A stretch of 64,000 bases of DNA. Origin: Streptomyces lunaelactis (GTDB lineage Bacteria > Actinomycetota > Actinomycetes > Streptomycetales > Streptomycetaceae). Numbering within the stretch: the first letter of the stretch is position 1; each line of letters starts with the position of its first letter. The notes under the pieces were generated by a model. The model was not told the origin of the DNA. It ran no database searches and worked only from the letters and a program-made list of their open reading frames with translations. The stretch spans positions 2,356,001 to 2,420,000 of the forward strand of contig NZ_CP026304.1 in assembly GCF_003054555.1 (NCBI RefSeq), read 5' to 3'. Below are positions 26,106-35,413 of the stretch, one piece after another. The position numbers and the translations under genes were made by a program.

Positions 26106-28775
26106 ATGACCGACCCCGTAGGCAAGCTTCCGAGCGAGCTCGACCAGCTCCCGGACCGTGACGCCGAGGAGACCGCCGAGTGGGCGGCCTCCCTCGACGC
26201 CGTCACCGAGCACGCCGGCCCGCACCGAGCCGCGTACCTGATGCGCCGCACCCTCCAGCACGCCGAGAGGGCCGGCGTTCCCGTGCCCCGGCTGCTGGAG
26301 ACGGACTACGTCAACACCATCCCCACCTCCGCCGAGCCCGCCTTCGACGGCGACGAGGCGATGGAAGCCCGCATCACCGCGTGGAACCGCTGGAACGCGG
26401 CCGCGATGGTCACGCGCGGCTCCCGCTTCGGCGTCGGCGGCCACATCGCCACCTTCGCCTCCGCGGCCTGGCTCTACGAGACCGGCTTCAACCACTTCTT
26501 CCGCGGCAAGGAGGGCGACGGCAGCGGCGACCAGCTCTACATCCAGGGCCATGCGTCCCCCGGCATCTACGCCCGCGCCTTCCTCGACGGACGTCTGTCC
26601 GAGCAGCAGCTCGACCACTTCCGCCAGGAGGCCGGAGGCAACGGCCTGCCGTCCTACCCGCACCCGCGCCGGCTGCCCTGGCTCTGGGAGTTCCCCACCG
26701 TCTCGATGGGCCTCGGCCCGCTCTCGGCGATCTACCAGGCGCGCTTCAACCGCTATCTGCACAATCGCTCCATCAAGGACACCGCCAACTCGCACGTCTG
26801 GGCCTTCCTCGGCGACGGCGAGATGGACGAGCCCGAGTCGACCGCGGCCCTCGCCCTCGCGGCCCGTGAGCAGCTCGACAACCTGACCTTCGTCATCAAC
26901 TGCAATCTGCAGCGCCTCGACGGTCCGGTCCGCGCCAACTTCCGTGTGGTGCAGGAGCTGGAGGCCCAGTTCCGCGGCGCCGGCTGGAACGTCGTCAAAA
27001 CGCTGTGGGGCTCCGCCTGGGACGAGCTGTTCCAGCTCGACACCACGGGCGCGCTGGTCCGCCGGCTGCGCGAGGTCCCGGACGCCCAGTTCCAGACGTA
27101 CGCGACGCGTGATGTGGCGTACATCCGCGAACACTTCTTCGGCACCGGGCCCGCGCTCGCGCAGCTTGCCTCGGTCCTGAGCGACGCGAAGATCGCCGAG
27201 TGCTTCTACACCTCCCGCGGCGGCCACGAGGCCCGCAAGGTGTACGCGGCCTACCGCGCGGCCGTCGAGCACAAGGGCGCGCCGACCGTGATCCTCGCTC
27301 AGACGGTGAAGGGCTACACGCTCGGCAAGGGCTTCGAGTCCAAGAACGCCAACCACCAGATGAAGAAGCTGACCAGCGACGAGTTCAAGGGCATGCGTGA
27401 CCTGCTCGGACTCCCGATCCCGGACAGCGCGTTCGCGGATGGCCTGGTGCCCTACGGCCACCCCGGCGCCGACTCCGCCGAGGTCCGCTACCTCCAGGAG
27501 CGCCGCGCCGCGCTCGGCGGCCCGGCCCCGGCCCGCCGCGTACAGGCGGTGGCGCTGCCCGCGCCTGAGGAGCGTGCCTTCAAGGCGCTCGAAAAGGGCT
27601 CCGGCAAGCAGGAGATGGCCACCACCATGGCCTTCGTGCGCCTGGTCAAGGACCTGATGCGGGACAAGGAGACCGGCAGGCGCTGGGTTCCGATCGTCCC
27701 GGACGAGGCCCGCACCTTCGGCATGGAGTCGCTCTTCCCGTCGGCCGGGATCTACTCCCCGCTGGGGCAGACGTACGAGCCGGTCGACCGCGACCAGCTG
27801 ATGTACTACAAGGAGGCCAAGGACGGCCAGATCCTCAACGAGGGGATCACCGAGGCCGGTGCCATGGCGGACTTCATCGCCGCGTCGACGTCGTACGCGA
27901 CGCACGGCGAGCCGATGATCCCGTTCTACATCTTCTACTCGATGTTCGGCTGGCAGCGCACGGCCGACCAGATGTGGCAGCTCGCCGACCAGCTCGGCAG
28001 GGGCTTCATCGTCGGTGCCACCGCCGGTCGTACGACCCTGACCGGTGAGGGCCTGCAGCACGCGGACGGCCACTCGCATCTGATCGCCTCCACGAACCCG
28101 GCGTCGCTCAACTACGACCCGGCGTTCGCGTACGAGATCGCCGTCATCGTCAAGGACGGTCTGCGCCGGATGTACGGCCCGGAAGCGGAGAACGTCTTCT
28201 ACTACCTGACGGTCTACAACGAGCCGAAGCGGCAGCCCGCGATGCCCGAGGGCGTCGAGGAAGGCATCCTCCGCGGTCTCTACCGCTTCAAGGAGGGAGT
28301 CGCCGCCTCGGCGGAGGCTCCCCGCCTCCAGCTCCTCGCCTCCGGCACGGCGATCCACTGGGCCCTCGAGGCGCAGGAACTGCTCGGCTCCGACTGGGGA
28401 GTTACGGCCGACGTCTGGTCCGCGACCTCCTGGGGCGAGCTGCGCCGGGACGCACTGGAGGCCGACGAGGCACTGCTGCGCGGCGAACAGCGTACGCCGT
28501 ACGTCACCCAGGCGCTGGAGGGCGCTCCGGGCCCGGTGCTGGCGGTGTCCGACTGGATGCGCCAGGTGCCGGACCAGATCAGCCAGTGGGTCGAGCAGGA
28601 CTACTCCTCGCTCGGCACGGACGGCTTCGGTCTCTCCGACACGCGTGAGGCGGCCCGTCGCCACTTCGGCGTGGACGCCCGGTCGATCGCGGTCGCCGCG
28701 CTGGCCCAGCTGGTCAAGCGCGGCGAGGTCCCGGCCTCGGCCGTGAAGGAGGCGCGCGAGCGCTACGGGTTCTGA
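26106..28775 (+). CDS. aceE: Pyruvate dehydrogenase E1, homodimeric (AceE)
   Basis: Thiamine-diphosphate enzyme that decarboxylates pyruvate and acetylates the lipoyl arm of E2. 889 residues, normal for homodimeric E1. The ThDP motif runs from [13 protein letters not shown] to [12 protein letters not shown]; the transketolase-like second half carries [15 protein letters not shown] and [18 protein letters not shown]. With sucB and lpdA 1-4 kb upstream all components of the complex are local. GGAAGGCGGCGATC precedes the ATG. Confidence 0.97.
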   Translation: MTDPVGKLPSELDQLPDRDAEETAEWAASLDAVTEHAGPHRAAYLMRRTLQHAERAGVPVPRLLETDYVNTIPTSAEPAFDGDEAMEARITAWNRWNAAAMVTRGSRFGVGGHIATFASAAWLYETGFNHFFRGKEGDGSGDQLYIQGHASPGIYARAFLDGRLSEQQLDHFRQEAGGNGLPSYPHPRRLPWLWEFPTVSMGLGPLSAIYQARFNRYLHNRSIKDTANSHVWAFLGDGEMDEPESTAALALAAREQLDNLTFVINCNLQRLDGPVRANFRVVQELEAQFRGAGWNVVKTLWGSAWDELFQLDTTGALVRRLREVPDAQFQTYATRDVAYIREHFFGTGPALAQLASVLSDAKIAECFYTSRGGHEARKVYAAYRAAVEHKGAPTVILAQTVKGYTLGKGFESKNANHQMKKLTSDEFKGMRDLLGLPIPDSAFADGLVPYGHPGADSAEVRYLQERRAALGGPAPARRVQAVALPAPEERAFKALEKGSGKQEMATTMAFVRLVKDLMRDKETGRRWVPIVPDEARTFGMESLFPSAGIYSPLGQTYEPVDRDQLMYYKEAKDGQILNEGITEAGAMADFIAASTSYATHGEPMIPFYIFYSMFGWQRTADQMWQLADQLGRGFIVGATAGRTTLTGEGLQHADGHSHLIASTNPASLNYDPAFAYEIAVIVKDGLRRMYGPEAENVFYYLTVYNEPKRQPAMPEGVEEGILRGLYRFKEGVAASAEAPRLQLLASGTAIHWALEAQELLGSDWGVTADVWSATSWGELRRDALEADEALLRGEQRTPYVTQALEGAPGPVLAVSDWMRQVPDQISQWVEQDYSSLGTDGFGLSDTREAARRHFGVDARSIAVAALAQLVKRGEVPASAVKEARERYGF

Positions 28776-28793
28776 CGCCCGCTGTGTGTACGA

Positions 28794-28825
28794 AACCCCC
28801 GGTGGCCGCACGGCCGCCGGGGGTT
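28794..28825 (+). terminator. Terminator after aceE
   Basis: AACCCCCGGTGGCC and GGCCGCCGGGGGTT pair with one G-U, loop of four, 18 bp past the stop. Confidence 0.8.
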
Positions 28826-28871
28826 CCTCCTTGACCCTGACACCGTGTGAAGCCGTGCAGTAGGGGGCGTC

Positions 28872-29690
28872 ATGTTCACCATCGGAGACTTCGCCAGGCA
28901 CGGCCGTGTGTCGGCCCGCATGCTGCGTCACTACGACGCGATCGGGCTGCTGCGCCCCGAGCGCACCGACCCGTTCAGCGGCTACCGCTACTACGCGGCG
29001 GCCCAGCTCGCCCAGCTCAACCGCATCATCGCCCTGAAGGATCTCGGCTTCACGCTGCAACAGGTGCGGGAGATCCTGGAGGAGCGCGTGAGCTCTGAGG
29101 AGCTGCGCGGGATGCTCACGCTGCGGCGGGCCGAACTGGAAGAGGCGATGGCCGCGGCGGCCGCCGGGCTGGCCCAGGTCGAGGCGAGGCTCCGGTCGAT
29201 CGAGAGCGAGGGGCACATGCCCACCGAGGACGTCATCGTCAAGAGCATCCCCGCGGTACGGGTGGCCGAACTGACCGCCACCGCGGCAGGTTACGGACCC
29301 GAGCACATCGGCCCTGTCATCAGCCCCCTGTACGACGAGCTGTTCCGGCGTATCGAGGCGGCCGGTGTGACGCCGACGGGCCCCGGCATCGCCTACTACG
29401 AGGACGCGCCCGAGGGCGACGGCGCGATCCTGGTGCACGCGGGAGTCACGGTCGCCGCCGGTCCGCAGCCGGGCCAGGGCTTCGAGACCGTCGACCTGCC
29501 GGCCATCGAGCGGGCGGCGACGATCGTGCACCGCGGTCCCATGGACGCGATCGTGCCCACGGCACAGATCCTGGGCCGCTGGATGGACGCGGGCGGCCAC
29601 CGCTCGGCGGGCTACGCGCGTGAGGTCTCCCTGGAGTGCCCGGCGGACCGCGAGAAGTGGGTGACGGAGCTGCAGGAGCCCCTGGGCTGA
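28872..29690 (+). CDS. MerR-family regulator with GyrI-like effector domain
   Basis: 272 residues: MerR helix-turn-helix (MFTIGDFARHGRVSARMLRHYD, then GYRYYAAAQLAQL), a dimerising coiled coil (about 75-115, ending RLRSIESEGHM) and a GyrI/BmrR-type C-terminal domain that in relatives binds amphiphilic drugs. A GGGGG lies just upstream of the ATG. No adjacent efflux gene indicates a target; the nearest same-strand gene is another regulator 69 bp on. Confidence 0.9.
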   Translation: MFTIGDFARHGRVSARMLRHYDAIGLLRPERTDPFSGYRYYAAAQLAQLNRIIALKDLGFTLQQVREILEERVSSEELRGMLTLRRAELEEAMAAAAAGLAQVEARLRSIESEGHMPTEDVIVKSIPAVRVAELTATAAGYGPEHIGPVISPLYDELFRRIEAAGVTPTGPGIAYYEDAPEGDGAILVHAGVTVAAGPQPGQGFETVDLPAIERAATIVHRGPMDAIVPTAQILGRWMDAGGHRSAGYAREVSLECPADREKWVTELQEPLG

Positions 29691-29759
29691 GTTCTGATGT
29701 CCGCGGCCGGACTCCGTCCGGTACCCCGGGCCCGCGGCCGCCGCGTGGACAATGGGCGG

Positions 29760-30734
29760 ATGCGCGCTGCCCGGCTGATCAAGATGGTGCTGCTCCTCCA
29801 GGCACGGCCCTCCATGACCGGCGCCGAGCTGGCCAAGGAGCTCGAGGTGTCGGAGCGGACCATCACGCGGGACGCCCTCGCGTTGTCGGAGGCCGGGGTT
29901 CCGGTCTACGCCGACCGGGGGCGGGCCGGCGGGTACCGGCTGGTCGGCGGCTACCGCACCCGGCTGACCGGGCTCGGCCGCAGTGAGGCCGAGGCGCTCT
30001 TCCTCTCCGGGCTGCCGCGCGCGCTGCGGGAGATGGGCCTTCAGGACGCGGCGTCCGCGGCCCGCCTGAAGGTCTCCGCGGCGCTGCTGCCCTCCCTGCG
30101 GGACGCCTCCGACTCCGCGGCTCAGCGCTTCCATCTGGACGCCCCCGGCTGGTACCAGGAGCCCGCGACGCCCGAGCTGCTGCCCGCCGTCGCGGAGGCG
30201 GTGTGGGACGACCGGCTGCTGTCCGCCCGCTACCGGCGCCAGGATGCCGAGGTGGAGCGGGAGTTGGCTCCGTACGGCCTCGTGCTCAAGGCGGGCGTCT
30301 GGTATCTGTGCGCCCGCGCCGACGGCGGCGCGGGCACGGTCCGCGTCTACCGGATCGACCGGTTCACCGCGGTGACTCTCGGCGATGAGCGGTTCGAACG
30401 GGACGAGGATTTCGATCTGCCGGGGTTCTGGGAGGAGCGGGCGGCCCAGTTCGCGCGCTCGATCCTCCGTAGCGAGGTGGTCGTACGCCTCTCGGAGGCG
30501 GGCGCCGAGCGGCTGCCGTACGTCGCCGACCGCGCCGCCGCGCGCGAGGCACTGGCGGCGGCCGGGGCAGCGGACGACGAGGGCCGGGTGACGGTCACTC
30601 TGCCGGTGGAGTCCGCGAATGTGGCGTACACCCAACTCCTGTCCCTGGGACCGGATGTGGAGGTCCTGGGGCCGCCGGAACTGCGTGCCCGCTTCGCCGA
30701 CGCCACGGACCGTACGGCACGCCTCTACCGGTAG
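29760..30734 (+). CDS. HTH-WYL transcriptional regulator
   Basis: 324 residues: N-terminal winged helix (RPSMTGAELAKELEVSERT) typical of DeoR/HTH_11 proteins, then a WYL domain (ELAPYGLVLKAGVWYLCARA, VRVYRIDRF) and a C-terminal WCX-like extension. WYL proteins sense nucleic acid or small ligands. ATG at 29760 (MRAARLIKMV) fits family starts. The stop codon lies inside the first unit of a 15-bp tandem repeat. Confidence 0.9.
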   Translation: MRAARLIKMVLLLQARPSMTGAELAKELEVSERTITRDALALSEAGVPVYADRGRAGGYRLVGGYRTRLTGLGRSEAEALFLSGLPRALREMGLQDAASAARLKVSAALLPSLRDASDSAAQRFHLDAPGWYQEPATPELLPAVAEAVWDDRLLSARYRRQDAEVERELAPYGLVLKAGVWYLCARADGGAGTVRVYRIDRFTAVTLGDERFERDEDFDLPGFWEERAAQFARSILRSEVVVRLSEAGAERLPYVADRAAAREALAAAGAADDEGRVTVTLPVESANVAYTQLLSLGPDVEVLGPPELRARFADATDRTARLYR

Positions 30735-30784
30735 TGGCTCTACCGCCAGTGGCTCCACCGGCAGTGGCTCCACCGGCAGTGGTC
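30725..30784. repeat. Four 15-bp tandem repeats at the end of the WYL gene
   Basis: Units at 30725, 30740, 30755 and 30770 (CTACCGGTAGTGGCT, CTACCGCCAGTGGCT, CCACCGGCAGTGGCT, CCACCGGCAGTGGTC). The WYL stop TAG is in unit 1; the matching codon in units 2-4 is CAG. The array fills the space up to the convergent dehydrogenase gene. Confidence 0.85.
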
Positions 30785-30795
30785 GCGGCCAGTCG

Positions 30796-31722
30796 TCACC
30801 GGTAGTCGTCCATCGAGGGCTCCGCCCCCGCCGCCTCCTCCGCCAGATAGGCCCAGACGTCCGGCCGGCTGCCGTCCGCGTCCGTGACGCCGTACGCCTT
30901 CGCCAGCTGCCCGCTGGAGAGCGACTGACCGTTCCAGCGCGCCCGCCCCTGGTCCGCGGCGAGCGCCGCGACCCCCCGGCCGATGTACACCGGCGTCTCG
31001 GAGAGCGCGAAGTGGCGCTGGATCTTGATCCCCTCTCTCCAGGTCTCCTCGGTGATGCCGAAGGTGTCGAGCATCTCCTCGGAGCGCAGAAAGCCCGGGG
31101 TGACCGCGACCGCCGTGCCGCCGACACTCTTCAGCTCCTCGCCGAGGGTGAAGGCCATCCGGATCGGAGCGGTCTTGGCGAGGTCGTAGTAGAAGTTCTC
31201 GCGGAAGGCCTTGTTCGATTCGGCGGTGCCGTCGGTGACCTCGACGACCAGCCCGCCGGGCTGCCGCACCAGGAGCGGCAGTGCGCAGCTGCTGGTGATG
31301 ATGTGGCTCTTCACACCGAGCTCCAGCATCCGCAGCCCGCGGTCCAGCTCGACGTCCCACACCTTCGTGTTGAAGTCGATCAGATGGTTGCCGCCCCAGA
31401 TGTCGTTGACCAGGATGTCGAGCCGGCCGTGGTCCCGGTCGATCCGTTCGATCAGCGCCCGCACCTGCGCCGGGTCCAGATGGTCGGCCGGTACGGCGAT
31501 GCCCTCGCCGCCCGCTGCCGTGACCAGCTCCGCCGTCCCCTCGATGGTCTCCGTCGCCCGGCCCATCTCGCTGACCCGCTCGCGCGTGGTCCGGCCTGTC
31601 GCGTACACGGTCGCGCCCGCCGCGCCCAGCTGTACGGCGATGGCGCGGCCGGCGCCCCGGGTGGCCCCCGCGACCAGCGCGATCTTCCCCGTCAGCGGGC
31701 TCAGTGCCTTGTCCGTCGTCAT
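30796..31722 (-). CDS. Short-chain dehydrogenase/reductase
   Basis: 308-residue NAD(P)-dependent oxidoreductase. Cofactor motif AGATRGAGRA (TGxxxGxG variant), the Asn region LDILVNDIWGG, the catalytic Ser in HIITSSCALP, and Tyr-x-x-x-Lys in NFYYDLAKTAP. The Asn-Asp replacement of the usual NNAG is typical of a subgroup of uncharacterised SDRs. ATG at 31722 (MTTDKALSP). Substrate unknown; it is divergent from the DUF4240 gene and convergent with the WYL regulator. Confidence 0.9.
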   Translation of the reverse strand: MTTDKALSPLTGKIALVAGATRGAGRAIAVQLGAAGATVYATGRTTRERVSEMGRATETIEGTAELVTAAGGEGIAVPADHLDPAQVRALIERIDRDHGRLDILVNDIWGGNHLIDFNTKVWDVELDRGLRMLELGVKSHIITSSCALPLLVRQPGGLVVEVTDGTAESNKAFRENFYYDLAKTAPIRMAFTLGEELKSVGGTAVAVTPGFLRSEEMLDTFGITEETWREGIKIQRHFALSETPVYIGRGVAALAADQGRARWNGQSLSSGQLAKAYGVTDADGSRPDVWAYLAEEAAGAEPSMDDYR

Positions 31723-31833
31723 ACGCCGACCGTCGCACGAATACCCGACATCCTCTGTCTGCCATTCGAAAGAGTCAGCATTTCGGCGGCTCCGCGTGCG
31801 CCGCCCCCCGCCAACCACGATGCTGGACCCGTG

Positions 31834-32355
31834 ATGGACGAGACGGAGTTCTGGGAGATCATCGACAGCACCCGAGAGGCCGCCGAGGGCGACCCCGAGG
31901 ACCATGCCGAACTGCTGGTCGAGCGGCTGCTGCAGCTCGACCCCGACTCCGTGCTGGACTTCGCCCGGCACTTCGAGGCCCGCTACAACCGCGCGTACAG
32001 CTGGGATCTGTGGGGCGCGGCGGCCGTACTGCTCGGCGGTGCCAGTGACGACGCCTTCGACTACTTCCGCTGCTGGCTGATCGGCCGGGGCCGGGAGATC
32101 TTCGAGGGCGCGCTGCACGACCCGGACTCGCTCGCCGAGCTGCTCGACGAGTTCGACGAGGACATCGACGGGGACGGCGAGGAGCTGGGGTACGCGGCGG
32201 ACGAGGCGTACGAGCAGCTGACCGGCGTGGTGGCACCGGATCTGGGGATCGCGGCGCAGGCGGCCGAGCCGTCGGGCACGCCGTTCGACTTCGACGACGA
32301 CGCGGCGCTGGCGCAGCGTTTTCCCCGGCTCTGGGAGCGCTTCGGGGAGCCGTAG
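31834..32355 (+). CDS. DUF4240 family protein
   Basis: 173-residue very acidic cytoplasmic protein. It opens with MDETEFWEIIDSTREAAEGDP, the hallmark of DUF4240, and continues with YSWDLWGAAAVLLGGASDDAFDYFRCWLIGRG, also typical. Function unknown; family members turn up near immunity and regulatory genes in Streptomyces. A GTG one codon upstream could also start it. Confidence 0.85.
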   Translation: MDETEFWEIIDSTREAAEGDPEDHAELLVERLLQLDPDSVLDFARHFEARYNRAYSWDLWGAAAVLLGGASDDAFDYFRCWLIGRGREIFEGALHDPDSLAELLDEFDEDIDGDGEELGYAADEAYEQLTGVVAPDLGIAAQAAEPSGTPFDFDDDAALAQRFPRLWERFGEP

Positions 32356-32392
32356 GAACTCATCGTCGCGGCAAGGCCGTTGGCTCGTCGGC

Positions 32393-32890
32393 TCACACGG
32401 TCAGGCTGCGGCCCATCATCACGTCGTCCACGTACTGCCCGTCCAGGTAGAACTCCCCCGGCAGCACGCCCTCGACCGCGAAGCCCTCCGCCTCGTACAA
32501 CGCGCGGGCCGGCTTGTTGTGGCCGAGCACCCGCAGCGTCATCCGGACCGCGCCCTGGCGCCGCGCCTCGTCGAAGGACGCCCGCAGCAGCGCCCTGGCG
32601 ATGCCGCGCCCGCGCGCCCGGTCCGCGACGGCGAGGCCCTGGATCTGCCGCACATGCTGGTTGCAGGCGAGCGGGGTGGGCGGGATCAGCCGTAGGTAAC
32701 CGGTGATCGTGCCGTCGGGGTCCTCGGCGACCAGGAAGTCCTCGGGCCGGTGGTTCGAGTCGAAGAACGGGTCGTACGGCGGCTTCGGCCTCGGCTGTAC
32801 GGCGTGCAGCGGCGACCAGGTGTCCCGGTCGAGCGCGCCGAGAGCTGCCTCGTCCGTGTGGCGTGCGGGGCGTATGTGAGACGGGGACAT
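32393..32890 (-). CDS. GNAT-family N-acetyltransferase
   Basis: 165 residues. The acetyl-CoA pyrophosphate loop is visible in QIQGLAVADRARGRGIARALL (R-G-R-G-I-A), and the C-terminal strand pair is FAVEGVLPGEFYLDGQYVDD, common in acetyltransferases acting on small amines or protein termini. ATG at 32890, divergent from the next gene with 43 bp between the starts. Confidence 0.9.
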   Translation of the reverse strand: MSPSHIRPARHTDEAALGALDRDTWSPLHAVQPRPKPPYDPFFDSNHRPEDFLVAEDPDGTITGYLRLIPPTPLACNQHVRQIQGLAVADRARGRGIARALLRASFDEARRQGAVRMTLRVLGHNKPARALYEAEGFAVEGVLPGEFYLDGQYVDDVMMGRSLTV

Positions 32891-32933
32891 GGAGTCACTG
32901 TGCCATGCGGCCCCGCGGGGGCAGGATGGGCCC

Positions 32934-33839
32934 ATGCGGATCGCGGTCACCGGCTCATCCGGACTCATCGGTACGGCACTCGTGCGCTCGCTGCGCGCCG
33001 ACAAGCACGAGGTGGTGCGCCTGGTACGGCGGCCATCGCGGGCCGGGGACGAGGTGGAGTGGGACCCGCACCGGCAGTACGTCGACGTGGGCGGCCTGGT
33101 CGGCTGCGAGGCCGTCGTCCACCTCGCCGGGGCGGGGATCGGGGACCGCCGCTGGAACGACGCGTACCGCAAGGAGCTCAGGGACAGCCGGGTGCTCGGC
33201 ACGGCCGCGATCGCGGATGCCGTCACCTCCCTCGACGTACCGCCTCGCGTCCTGGTCTCGGGGAGCGCCGTTGGGTACTACGGCGACACGGGGGACCGTG
33301 CGGTGGACGAGGGCGCGCCGCCCGGCGACGGGTTCCTGCCGAGGATGTGCGTGGAGTGGGAGGAGGCGGCGGCTCCGGCCGAGGAGGCGGGCATTCGGAC
33401 GGTGTTCGCCCGCAGCGGTCTGGTGGTGGCGCGCAAGGGCGGCGCGTGGGGCCGGATGTTCCCGCTGTTCAAGGCGGGTCTGGGCGGGCGGCTCGGCAAC
33501 GGCAGACAGTACTGGAGCTTCATCGCCCTGCACGACGAGATCGCGGCGCTGCGGCACCTTCTCGATACCGAGTCCCTGTCGGGTCCGGTGAATCTCACGG
33601 CCCCGGAACCGGTCACCAACGGCGAGGCCACGGCGGCGATGGGACGCGTTCTGCACCGTCCGACGGTCTTCACGGTGCCGACGCCCGCGCTGCGGATCGC
33701 GCTGGGTGAGATGTCCGTGGAGATCCTCACCGGCCAGCGGGCGCTGCCCGCGCGGCTGCTGGAGTCGGGCTTCTCGTTCGCGTTCCCGAGCATCGACGAG
33801 GCGATCCGCGCGGCGAACTCCAGCCCCTCCGGCGTTTGA
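32934..33839 (+). CDS. TIGR01777 family NAD-binding epimerase-like protein (YfcH type)
   Basis: 301 residues of the extended-SDR family: MRIAVTGSSGLIGTALVRSL (dinucleotide site), VVHLAGAGIGDRRW, then RVLVSGSAVGYYGDTGDR and the C-terminal DUF1731-like segment (LLESGFSFAFPSIDEAI). Role unknown, possibly in cell division or envelope functions in relatives. The last five residues (SPSGV) and the stop codon are part of a dispersed intergenic repeat. Confidence 0.9.
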   Translation: MRIAVTGSSGLIGTALVRSLRADKHEVVRLVRRPSRAGDEVEWDPHRQYVDVGGLVGCEAVVHLAGAGIGDRRWNDAYRKELRDSRVLGTAAIADAVTSLDVPPRVLVSGSAVGYYGDTGDRAVDEGAPPGDGFLPRMCVEWEEAAAPAEEAGIRTVFARSGLVVARKGGAWGRMFPLFKAGLGGRLGNGRQYWSFIALHDEIAALRHLLDTESLSGPVNLTAPEPVTNGEATAAMGRVLHRPTVFTVPTPALRIALGEMSVEILTGQRALPARLLESGFSFAFPSIDEAIRAANSSPSGV

Positions 33840-33864
33840 GTCGCGGGGTCCCGGGCGGAGCCCC
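33821..33864. repeat. Dispersed intergenic element, copy B (inverted)
   Basis: Read on the minus strand it is GGGGCTCCGCCCGGGACCCC followed by GCGACTCAAACGCCGGAGGGGCTG, matching copy A at 25876. It overlaps the 3' end of the YfcH-type gene and supplies its stop codon. Confidence 0.6.
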
Positions 33865-34014
33865 GGGTGTGCGCCCCCGCGCACCGGTGCTCCGCGGTGT
33901 GCGCGACTGGCAGTGCGGCCACGGCTCCCTAGTCTCGGTCCGAACTCGGGTATTCCCTGGGCCTGTTGGGGGCATGAGCCTCCCACCAGCCGCGCCGACC
34001 TCGGGGAGGGGCAC

Positions 34015-35358
34015 GTGCTCAGCAGCGCTCACCATGCGGATGTCGTCATCGTCGGGGCCGGGATCGCCGGTCTCTCGGCGGCTCATCAACTGACCAGCGC
34101 AGGCGTCTCGGTCAGCGTTCTGGAGGCCGCCCCTGAAGTGGGCGGCCGGATGGCCACCGAACAGATCGACGGTTTCCGGCTCGACCGCATAGGACAGTTG
34201 CTCAACACCTCCTATCCGGAGCTGCGCCGTACGGCGGGGCTCGGGGAGGCGGCCCTGCGGCCGTTCTCGCCCGGGGTGCTCGTGCACAGCGGGGGACGGC
34301 TGCAGCGGACCGGCGAAGTGGTCCGGCGGGCCGGTGAGGCGGGTAGCCCGCGATGGGGGTCTTCCTACCCCCTCCGGGGCGTAGGGGGCGCATTGACGGT
34401 CGCGCGCGCCCTGGCGAGCGCCCCCAGGCCGCTGGACCAGGCCAGGCTCGGCGCGTCACTCGCCCGTCTCGCCGCGATGCCGGTGGAGCGCCTGCTTGCC
34501 CGCCCAGAGCGGCCCACCGCGAGTTCGCTCTGTGCCCGCGGCCTCCCGGCCCGTGCGGTCCACGGCTTCCTGCGCCCGCTGCTGTCCGCGCTGCTCTGCG
34601 ACCCGGCGCTGACCACCTCCAGCCGGTGCGCCGATCTGGCACTGCGCGGCTTCGCGCGGGGCCTGATGTGCGTACCGGCGGGCGGCGCCGCGGCGTTCCC
34701 CGAGCAGCTGGCGGCGGCGCTGCCGCCCGGCACCGTACACACGGGGGTACGGGTCACCGACGCGTCCATCAGCCGCGTGACGACGGCGGAGCACGGCGAA
34801 ATCGGCTGCCGCGCCCTGGTGCTGGCGACCGGCGCCCGCGCGGCCGCCGAACTCCTGCCGGGCCTGCGGGTGCCGTCCTTCCACCCGGTGACGGTCCTTC
34901 ACCACACGGCGCCCGCGCCGCCGCTCACCGAGGCGGCGCTGCTGCTGGACGCGGACCGCGGCGGTCCCGTCTCGCACACGGCGGTGATGAGCGAGGTCGA
35001 CCCGTCGCGCGCGCCGCACGGCCGCGTGCTGATCTCATCGACGGTGCTCGGCACTCCCCCGCCGGACCTGGACCGCACGGTCCGCGCGCATCTGGCCACG
35101 CTGTACGGCACGCCGACGGACGAGTGGGAGCTGCTCACGGTCCACCACTCCCCGGAGGCGGTCCCCGCGATGCCCCCGCCGCACGATGTGCGCCGCCCGG
35201 TGCGGCTGCTGTCCGGGCTGTACGTGTGCGGGGACCACCGCGACACGAGCACGGTCCAGGGGGCGCTGTACTCGGGCCGCCGTGCCGCGGATGCGATTCT
35301 GCGGGATTTCGGCGTCGTGACGGGTCACGAGGCGGCCGCGCTCTCGGCGGTGGCCTAG
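34015..35358 (+). CDS. FAD-dependent amine-oxidase-type oxidoreductase
   Basis: 447 residues. FAD-binding Rossmann segment ADVVIVGAGIAGLSAAHQL with the following VLEAAPEVGGRMATE, and the C-terminal FAD motif YVCGDHRDTSTVQGALYSGRRAADAIL. The overall plan resembles protoporphyrinogen oxidase and phytoene desaturase relatives; substrate cannot be told. GTG start with GGGGAGGGG about five bases upstream. No signal peptide. Confidence 0.9.
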   Translation: MLSSAHHADVVIVGAGIAGLSAAHQLTSAGVSVSVLEAAPEVGGRMATEQIDGFRLDRIGQLLNTSYPELRRTAGLGEAALRPFSPGVLVHSGGRLQRTGEVVRRAGEAGSPRWGSSYPLRGVGGALTVARALASAPRPLDQARLGASLARLAAMPVERLLARPERPTASSLCARGLPARAVHGFLRPLLSALLCDPALTTSSRCADLALRGFARGLMCVPAGGAAAFPEQLAAALPPGTVHTGVRVTDASISRVTTAEHGEIGCRALVLATGARAAAELLPGLRVPSFHPVTVLHHTAPAPPLTEAALLLDADRGGPVSHTAVMSEVDPSRAPHGRVLISSTVLGTPPPDLDRTVRAHLATLYGTPTDEWELLTVHHSPEAVPAMPPPHDVRRPVRLLSGLYVCGDHRDTSTVQGALYSGRRAADAILRDFGVVTGHEAAALSAVA

Positions 35359-35360
35359 CT

Positions 35361-35400
35361 CGGGCCGAATTTTCCACGCGTCCGGCGATTGAGGACAAAG
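35361..35400. repeat. Dispersed intergenic element, partial copy C (inverted)
   Basis: Contains TCCGGCGATTGAGG, the reverse of the CTCAATCGCCGGA core seen in copies A and B, but lacks the GGGGCTCC half. It lies between the convergent oxidoreductase and regulator genes. Confidence 0.5.
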
Positions 35401-35413
35401 CGCCAAACACCCC

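Noticed and set aside
25905..31127. 1740-codon open frame on the minus strand
   Set aside because: It is antisense to aceE and the two regulators, rich in Arg, Gly, Ala and Asp without domain logic; an artefact of high third-position GC.
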